Shown piece by piece: positions 57,445-64,000 of a stretch of 64,000 nt of DNA. The notes beneath the pieces were generated by a model. That model had not been told where the DNA came from and searched no databases. It saw only the letters and a program-made list of their open reading frames with translations. The translations under genes and the position numbers were made by a program. Position 1 is the first letter of the stretch; every line of letters begins with the position of its first letter. The stretch is from Dichetophora obliterata (Eukaryota > Arthropoda > Insecta > Diptera > Sciomyzidae), in the NCBI GenBank assembly GCA_963920525.1, contig OY986438.1, positions 184,634,888-184,698,887 on the forward strand, in the 5' to 3' direction.

Positions 57445-60183
57445 CAGGGACCGAAAATAACAATTATTTTCGAAATGTCTATTCAAAAAGTCAAATGGAA
57501 AGAGTAAGTCTATTCGATATTTGAATATATCAATGTGATGCTTGTTAGCTCAGGTATAAATAATCTTTAATGATTTATCTGATTCTTTTAAAAAAGTCAA
57601 TAAATGTCGTTATTTTTTGACCAATTTTATTTCGATCAAAAATAAAAGTTAAAATTTGACTTTTATTTTTTGATCAAAAATAAGAGTTAAAAATTTGCTT
57701 TTATTTTTTCGATCAAAAATAACAGTTAAAATTTTACTTCTATTTTTCGATCAAAAGTAAAAGTCATATTTTAATTCCTATATCATCTGCTTACAGTCGC
57801 TGTTTCAGTCGTTTGCGAAATAAATGAAAATAGAATGTGCAATGATAAGCAACTGAGCGCTGCAATGCAATGATATGAAGATCGATAGCAATGATTATAT
57901 CTCTGTGCAAAAATGTTACAAATATAGGTGTAAAAGATTAAAAAATGTATTCTATTAATTGTTTTGAAAATTTAAGCTATTCTAATTAGTATGATGCCAA
58001 AACAGTGTTTTTTGGAAAAAGTTTTTTTATCGTTGAAGTTGAGAAAGTGGAGATCCATAATTGTTGCAATGTTTGTTCGGGGGCTTGGCCGCAATTTTTA
58101 TTCATGGTAATTTAGAGGACTTTAAAGGTTACGTCCGATTAATCTAAATTTGAATATTTAAACTTACCAATTTGTGTACACAATGTACTAAATGTTGAAA
58201 GTTTACAATCTAATTTAACTTTTTGTAAGACATTTTAACTGTCAAATCTGACTTCTAAGTGTCAAAAATTACAAAACTTTCAAAAAATGTAGAAAAGCGA
58301 CATCTTACAGAAATATTTCTAACTAAACTTTTTTTTTAAGTCATGAAGAAGGTTTCAATACCTTTTCAACGGCCTATCTATTATTAAAAATGATTAATAA
58401 ATAAAAGAGATATTTAAGAAATAAAATTTTTAAAAAGATTTATTATACAGTATTATTTATGATAACGTGTACATTGTACATACAGGGTTATAAAACAAGT
58501 TAACAACACAATTCATTTCTGAATATATTTTGTGGTTTTTGTGTTACCATGAAATAAGAAACAAAGAGCTTAAATTAATCAAATAAAACATAAATTTACG
58601 ATACATGATAGCTTGATAGGCTTGTCGGTAGAAAACTCAATACTTATTTAAATATTTTTTTTTAAATTGACGGGTTTGATAATTATAATTAAACAAATAA
58701 TTTATGTGTCGCAATGCAAATTTTTAACTGCATTATTCTGTATCACGAAGAAGCACACCAACGATGAGAAAGACACGAGAAGCAATACTTTCCTTCCATA
58801 CAAAATTGTATTGCTTCTCGTGTCTTTTTCATCGTTGGTGTGCTTGTTCGTGATACAGAATAATGTACTAAGTTTCTCTTTCAAGTCATTTTCTGTGTTA
58901 TGATTTTGTACATTTGAAATTTTTTTCCCTGAACACTTCTATTAAATATCTTCATACTTTCGACAATTTTTGTATAACTTATATTCATTTCCGACATTTT
59001 ATATACCAGGGTATCTCTACTTTATAATAAAAATGTTGTAAATCCAACTCTATGAATATTTTTGCCTCAAAAAAATAATAGTTTAAGATACATTTTTTTT
59101 TAATCTTACTTCATATTAGGGATGATTTCTTTAAAATGGTATGGAAAAATCTTAAGAACGTCCGACAAATTTTTTGAAATCCATTAATAAAAATTAATTC
59201 ATATCATACTTTCCTGTGTATAAAGTGGCTAGGCTGCCATTTGATGTAGAAAACGAGTGAAAAACAGTCTTTTTTTGTACTGAACTTTTTTTTTACCCAT
59301 TTTTCTGGAAAACCGTAAACAAATATCTTAAGAACGTCCGATAGGAATTTAGATGTATGTTAGACAAAAAAAAATTACTCAGATGACCCTTCCCGATTTC
59401 GTCATATATTTGTGTCATTTGAAATATAAAAATGCATTCTTGCATTTTTTTTTTAATTTTTATAACTTGTGCTTCAAATAGTGCATTTTAAAAAAGATAT
59501 CCAATATGAGTATATCCTTTATAAAAACACAAAATTTTAAAATGTTTACTTTTCAACGAGGGGAATAGTTTAAAATGGTAAAAACAATACCTTCTCAAAA
59601 AAAGGAGATTTTTTCAACATCTAGATATCAGACACCCTGTATACAAAGACTTTTTGGAGTACTGCGAAATAAAGCTAAGTATACAACCTATTTAATGAGT
59701 GCTGTCATACATTTGGATTCAAGAGTTTAAGAGAACACTTTTTTGGCATCATGCTAGTTTTAATAGTTAATAAGAAATAGATCTGTCAAATTCTATCAAA
59801 TCTCTATATTTGATCGGAAAAATAAAAGTCAAACTATAACTTTTATTTTTGATCAAAAAAATTAAAACGAAATTTTAACTTTTATTTTTGATAGAAAAAA
59901 TAAAAGTCAAATTTTAACTGTTGTTTTTGATCGAAAATTAAAAGTCAAATTTAAAATTTTATGTTTAATCAAAAAATTCAAATCAAATTTTAACTTATAT
60001 TTTTGATCGGAAAAATCAAAAATCATATTTTAACTTTTATTTTTGATAAAAAAAATAAAAGTCAAATTTTAACTTACATTTTTATGAAAAAATATTTTTA
60101 TTTTTGATCGAAATGAAATCGGTCAAAAATAACGATTATTTGTTGACTTTTTTGAAAAAAAATCATAATCGTAACGGTCCCTG
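57445..60183. mobile_element. hAT non-autonomous element with subterminal palindromic repeats
   Basis: CAGGGACCG...CGGTCCCTG ends are 9 bp perfect with looser continuation (taacAATTATTTT versus tacgATTATGATT). ATTTTTTG (57437-57444) and GTTTTTTG (60184-60191) match at 7 of 8 positions, the hAT duplication length. At both ends (about 57590-57780 and 59800-60120) lie several ~40-bp units of 'TTTTATTTTTGATCAAAAATAAAAGT' form, each a palindrome around TTTTGATCAAAA. The middle holds a perfect hairpin (58733-58866) and no transposase. Confidence 0.8.
58733..58866. repeat. Near-perfect hairpin, ~55-bp stem
   Basis: CATTATTCTGTATCACGAA at the left and its inverse at the right, pairing through 'aagcacaccaacgatga' and 'agacacgagaagcaatac' with one or two bulges and a ~20-nt loop (tttccttccatacaaaatt). 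It is GC-richer than its surroundings. Probably a very short MITE nested in the hAT element; also the shape of a hairpin RNA precursor. Confidence 0.85.
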
Positions 60184-62805
60184 GTTTTTTGTCGTTATTT
60201 GACCACCTGCAAAATGATTTGCTTCTCCATCGCTTTATTTGTGACCTATCCATCGAACCAAGTTATTAGCCCCAATTGCTCTTTCCCTGCGACGTCGTTA
60301 GCCACTTTAATGTTGGTGACCATTCTAAGAAAACTCGCGACAACACTAAAATTAGCAAAGCTAACATCGACAGTCGTTTTTGCGATCGTAAAAAATTAGT
60401 GCGCTAAATTTTTTCTGTCATGGCTCAAATAATAAGTAGGTCAGGGCCGTAGCCAAGGGGGTTTTCGGGGTTCAAACCCCACCAAAGGGTCGAAATTTTA
60501 CTAAAAATTAATGCAATTTAAAAATTATTTCATTGAATCACTTTAATATGTTTTGAAAAACGTGTAAAAATCTTTGTTGTGAGTTGATTCGTGTAAGCAA
60601 CAGAAGTGAAAACAAATATATCGTGATTTATCGAATCAAACGTGATACATTCAAAATTATCATCACTATTGTTTTCTCTACCCTTGACATCGGCAGTCGT
60701 AGATGATGATAGTGATGATAGCAGCGAAGCCAATAATAATGACATTCACATGTACACTGGAAAAACTTTTCTTATTTAAACCGCAAAGAAAGATTTTGAA
60801 GTATTCTTCAGACAACAACTGATTTAAATTTTCCTCTAGTGGTTCTCGAAAATTTAAATGTCAGCATCCCTGATTTTACCGCTGGATTAAGTTGGCTTAC
60901 TCCAAATTTGCAAATGGACATGGGCGCCCACAGAATTTGTTCTAGGAGGGAGCAAAGCAATAAAGTAATCTAGAACGAACATAAACAAAATGTAATCTAT
61001 ATAATGCTATTTACTACGATTTTTGGTACTAATTTTGTAAACATGATACGCACACTACACCGGTTGACTCACGCTTGTACACATAATAAAATCTAATATA
61101 TTTTAAAGATTGTGTAAGAATCTTTCTCGTATCATGTCCGAAATATTTAAAAATTTTATTTCGATTTCTTGTCATATAATACATATCAGTAATATTTTAA
61201 TAAATTCAGTAACAATATTTTTTTTTTGGAGTACTGAAAAAACACACTAAATTTTTGGGCCATTTTTTAACTTTGAAAGCCTTTAACTCCTAAACCAATT
61301 TCAAGCGGACTGAAATTTTTTAGATTTGGATTTAGGAGGTCAAAACCCATATCATTCACAAAAATTAAAAATTGGAGTTGTCGCTATTCTGGAAATGTTC
61401 CCCGCATGCTAAAAGAGATATTTTTCACCGGATCTTACACCGTATTGACACCAATCTACTTATTTCTTTTTCCAACATGAATCAGTTCTAGTAGCTTGCA
61501 AGTTCCTACCATCGAGTACGAAAACATATCTATTAACTGAGTGATTTCAAAAATTTATTTGTTTTAATTCAAATCGTATGGATAAATAAATCAAGAGGTA
61601 CATGTACATTAGATGTGTTTTGGGTTTCATACATTTTCTTAACATATTCCTGAACCTCACTGCAAGGCTTGGTTCTGAATTCTGGTTTAATATAAACACG
61701 TGACGCAAAAAAAAGTCCAGAAAATTTTCAAACTGGGTGGGCGTTGCTAAATAACGTGAATTTTGAGAAGTAAAAAATGGTTGTTTGAAATCGAGTTTCC
61801 TATTTACGTTTATTTCATAAAAAAAACTTTTGACTATATCAAATTCTAATGTAAAACAGTTTGCTTAATATGATATAAGATTTTTTTAAAAATTAGTCCT
61901 TGATCCAAAATTAGCCTACTTTATTGAATTTCCTAATTTTTTTCTTTCGCTTTTGAATTAGAAGCTTTGCTCACGCCTAGATCGCTACAAATTTCTTAAA
62001 TTAAAATACTGCAGGATTGTTTGTAATTTTATTAAGTTAAGGGAAAATTTTAAAAAAATCTAAATTAAATCATATTTATGATAGAAAAACGAGCCGACTT
62101 TTGGGAAAACATTAATTTTTAAAAATGCATTTACTTTGTGGTCTACTTGTTGACAATGACTTTCAAACATAAATTTGCATATCGCCAAAGTTTATATTCG
62201 TTATTGAATTAAATGCCCCTTGTTATCTGCTACGAAGAATGATCTTCGACTAATAAGGGATATCATTCCTGAACATTCGTCCATTTCTCGTAGGAATAAC
62301 TTCGTAATTTGTTTCACTACATTTGTAGTATTTACTAAAAAATTCATTCGCAGGTTGACGCATTATTCGTAAAAGGTACGAAGTTTTAGTTGAGTTTAAA
62401 AAATTTACAACTGACATCGTTCAGACTGGTTTATCGAAGAATTACCGAATATAAGGAGATGTGTGAAATCCCTAGCTGAACAGAAGGATTTTTTCGTGAC
62501 TATGAATTCGTACAATATATATTTGTTTTTGTATGAACACGAATAAAATATTTGAAATGTGTACCAAACTACGTCCATTCTACGAATTCTGTTCGTGGCT
62601 GAAAATTACAAATAAAGTTCGTAGAAAAATTTTTTTTCAATTTAAGAAAACGTATTGAAAAGTATTTGTGAAACAAGGGTAAATGAAATGGTATCGTAAC
62701 TTATTAGACCGTGTTCATATTACGCGTTTTTGTCGCGTTTGAGACACCACTCTCAAATTTTTTTCGCAAACGCGGGTGAAAAATACTGAATATTAAATAA
62801 ATAGG
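60184..62805. other. AT-rich DNA with two orphan hAT-type starts
   Basis: CAGGGCCGTAGCCAAGGGGG at 60442 and CATGGGCGCCCACAGAATTT at 60919 are forward-oriented starts of the kind seen in hAT-like elements; neither has an inverted partner here. 60530-60745 on the minus strand reads open with S/D-rich sequence but no domain. 'ttagaccgtgttcatattacgcg' near 62706 resembles the Harbinger-like ends at 6441 and 7172 in style. No gene. Confidence 0.35.
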
Positions 62806-62884
62806 TTGTCGGCCTTTGAAGTCTAGTGGATAGTGCCCTAACTATCAACCCAGAGGTCCCTGGGTCGATTCCAGGCTCGGGCAT
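62806..62884 (+). repeat. tRNA-like sequence (SINE head)
   Basis: Box A-like GAAGTCTAGTGGATAGTGCC, box B GGGTCGATTCC and a G-C-rich closing part make a tRNA-sized unit. The anticodon-loop region (CTAACTATCAACCC) does not form a clean five-base-pair stem, so a tRNA-derived repeat is more likely than a tRNA gene. It is followed by a T-rich stretch. Confidence 0.5.
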
Positions 62885-63240
62885 GGTTCTTTTCACTTTC
62901 TTTGTTTTTTCTTACATTCAAGAAATATGGAAAACTAAAAATTCACAAATAAATTTTGGATAATGTGGAATTAAAGGACAGGAACAACTAAGGGCTGCAT
63001 TGGCGTCGGAAGCGGGGGGGCAAGGGCCCCCACTTTTTTAGCTAGATAAACAATTTAAAAGGAAAACTTCAAAAGTTATTAAAAATATCAGTTTTTTTTA
63101 CAACGATAATATTTTTGTATTATATATTTTCCTCTTCTTTCTCTCTTCTTCATAAGCATGCTTGCGGATAACCATTTTCTTTCTCTGTGTTTGCAAAAAG
63201 ATAGCACAAAATGTAGAGTTTCTACTGCAAGCCCACCAAT
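62885..63240. other. Upstream region of the host gene
   Basis: Includes another orphan hAT-type start (GCATTGGCGTCGGAAGCGGG near 62999) and a pyrimidine tract 'cctcttctttctctcttcttc' (63130-63150). A TCAGTTT initiator match at 63241 lies 33 nt before the proposed ATG; there is no TATA box at -30. Confidence 0.35.
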
Positions 63241-63273
63241 TCAGTTTAAAAGCACCCTTAAGTATGTAGCTTA

Positions 63274-63297
63274 ATGCTTGTTAATTTTGCAACTCTG
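63274..63297 (+). CDS. Host gene, exon 1 (start codon exon)
   Basis: ATG CTT GTT AAT TTT GCA ACT CTG ends at a consensus donor GTAAGA; an in-frame stop lies 5 codons upstream, so this ATG is the first available. The 96-nt intron (63298-63393) has a CTAAT branch-point consensus at 63372-63376 and acceptor GAG. It joins in phase 0 to exon 2. Confidence 0.5.
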
Positions 63298-63393
63298 GTA
63301 AGAAAAAATTTGACATGTTCTTAGGACTTTCCATATTGGACGACATGTTGTACCATAAGTTAGATGGAAAACTAATGGGACCATTTGATTGAG

Positions 63394-63500
63394 CGTTCGA
63401 ACGATCCAACTTGTAAAGCAACATCATTAATTGCAAGCTCTCAAGCAGAACACATCCGGCTAATAGCTAAGCAACTTTTAGATGCCCTAACAATTGAGCA
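63394..63500 (+). CDS. Host gene, exon 2
   Basis: Reads R-S-N-D-P-T-C-K-A-T-S-L-I-A-S-S and then QAEHIRLIAKQLLDALTIE, a strongly protein-like, amphipathic-helix composition unlike neighbouring random frames. The exon ends GAGCA|GTAATT, leaving phase 2; the intron is 61 nt (63501-63561), the modal fly size, with acceptor TTTTAG. Function not recognised. The phase does not agree with exon 3 (see that entry), so either a one-base indel exists or the junction is different. Confidence 0.6.
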
Positions 63501-63561
63501 GTAATTTTACATAATTGTACAATCGGCAGAAAAAAACCAAAAATTTCGACTATCGTTTTAG

Positions 63562-63783
63562 CTTACGCATGGTACTACATGTTGTACAATCTGCCATGTT
63601 GGTCCAATGTTTTGGACCATGCGAAAGCCCCTAAAGCTGATGAAAATCCACCTCGACGCTTTGAAGAAACATCAAATCCGGTTCCTTTAGTACAGTTGCC
63701 ATTATATGATCGGCTACGAAAAGATTATTTCGAAATTTTAGATCTTCCCTCAAATGAGATAATAGCTATATTCGATCAAACAG
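63562..63783 (+). CDS. Host gene, exon 3
   Basis: The open frame continues Y-A-W-Y-Y-M-L-Y-N-L-P-C-W and then a clearly coding stretch (KADENPPRRFEE, PLYDRLRKDYFEILDLPSNE) to ...FDQT. The exon ends ACA G|GTTGAT, phase 1, joining correctly across a 142-nt intron (63784-63925) to exon 4. At the 5' side the frame needs one base from exon 2, but the predicted exon 2 supplies two, a one-base conflict. I do not recognise the family; no signal peptide, membrane segment or known motif is evident. The intron after it contains a hairpin. Confidence 0.75.
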
Positions 63784-63813
63784 GTTGATATTTTACTTTT
63801 TTTTATTTTTGCA

Positions 63814-63891
63814 AGTTTACACCAGCTTCACTCAACCGACTCACTTCGATTTAACATTCGGTGAGTCGGTTGAGTGAAGCTCGTGTAAACT
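63814..63891. repeat. Intronic hairpin, 31-bp stem
   Basis: AGTTTACACCAGCTTCACTC... pairs with ...GAGTGAAGCTCGTGTAAACT with a single mismatch and a 16-nt loop, 78 nt in all, within the 142-nt intron. It could be a tiny MITE or a hairpin RNA; arms are GC-richer than the intron around them. Confidence 0.85.
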
Positions 63892-63925
63892 GGCACTTTG
63901 TAAATCTTATTGTACATTTAAACAG

Positions 63926-64000
63926 ATCTTGACACTCTGGAATCGTTGGAAAATATTGTAATCGAAGCCTTCAACAGAAAAGTGCCTTCTGAACAAAATC
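63926..64000 (+). CDS. Host gene, exon 4 (runs off the window)
   Basis: It begins after AACAG and, with the G from exon 3, reads D-L-D-T-L-E-S-L-E-N and then IVIEAFNRKVPSEQN, still open at the window edge. The phase match with exon 3 and the continued acidic/helical composition support the splice. Product unknown; the gene continues to the right. Confidence 0.75.

Overview
The window looks like AT-rich, transposon-dense intergenic DNA from a higher (brachyceran) fly. Three things point there: short introns of about 60-140 nt in the one convincing host gene, poly-GTT microsatellites, and the repeat mix (mariner, Tc1-like, hAT, PIF/Harbinger, Kolobok/piggyBac-like TTAA elements, Helitron, RTE, tRNA-SINE). 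No prokaryotic or viral gene was seen. Species cannot be fixed from sequence alone. Most open frames are chance or repeat-derived. The protein-coding content I can defend is an intact RTE retrotransposon ORF (52497-55490), a nearly intact mariner transposase (45793-46831, one frameshift), two decayed Tc1-like transposases, and the 5' part of a spliced host gene at the right edge (63274-64000).

Layout. 1-4500: host-like AT-rich DNA with a tRNA-like relic, an LTR-like remnant and a long imperfect hairpin. 4521-6355: a small TA-flanked MITE carrying, inside its own right terminal repeat, a 1.64-kb near-perfect foldback element. 6441-11003: a three-level nest, a PIF/Harbinger-like element (TAA duplication) holding a second one (TTA duplication) holding a hAT-like element. 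11781-16754: a hAT-like element with a hAT MITE inside, a 0.6-kb GTT/GTC microsatellite, and a complete non-autonomous Helitron. 16755-21360: quiet AT-rich DNA with a candidate TATA/Inr promoter, a small Harbinger-type MITE and a foldback. 21360-25740: six blocks of a degenerate 7-bp CCCATTA satellite; three of them form a higher-order repeat with a unique ~270-bp spacer.

28766-37302: an 8.5-kb TTAA-flanked element invaded by a Tc1-like relic (itself holding a MITE), a MULE-like MITE, and a GC-richer segment with a non-LTR-like tail. 37423-40646: a TA-flanked foldback element interrupted by a Tc1-like transposon. 41238-42754: another long inverted repeat. 44604-48075: a ~0.7-kb tandem duplication whose first copy was hit by a TTAA element and by the mariner. 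48786-51797: a MITE with repeated GCAATAATGCAC-type motifs, then a tRNA-SINE with a 12-bp target duplication, then plain DNA. 51800-57286: a TA-flanked element made largely of 21-bp palindromic repeats, into which a full-length RTE element inserted. 57445-60183: a hAT element with subterminal palindromic repeats and a perfect internal hairpin. 60184-64000: orphan hAT-type ends, a tRNA-like sequence and the host gene.

The order of insertions can often be read directly because removing the inner element restores the outer one. Most elements are non-autonomous. The strongest unexplained structure is the set of TA-flanked elements beginning CACT (4703-6346 and 51800-57286) that consist mainly of palindromes.
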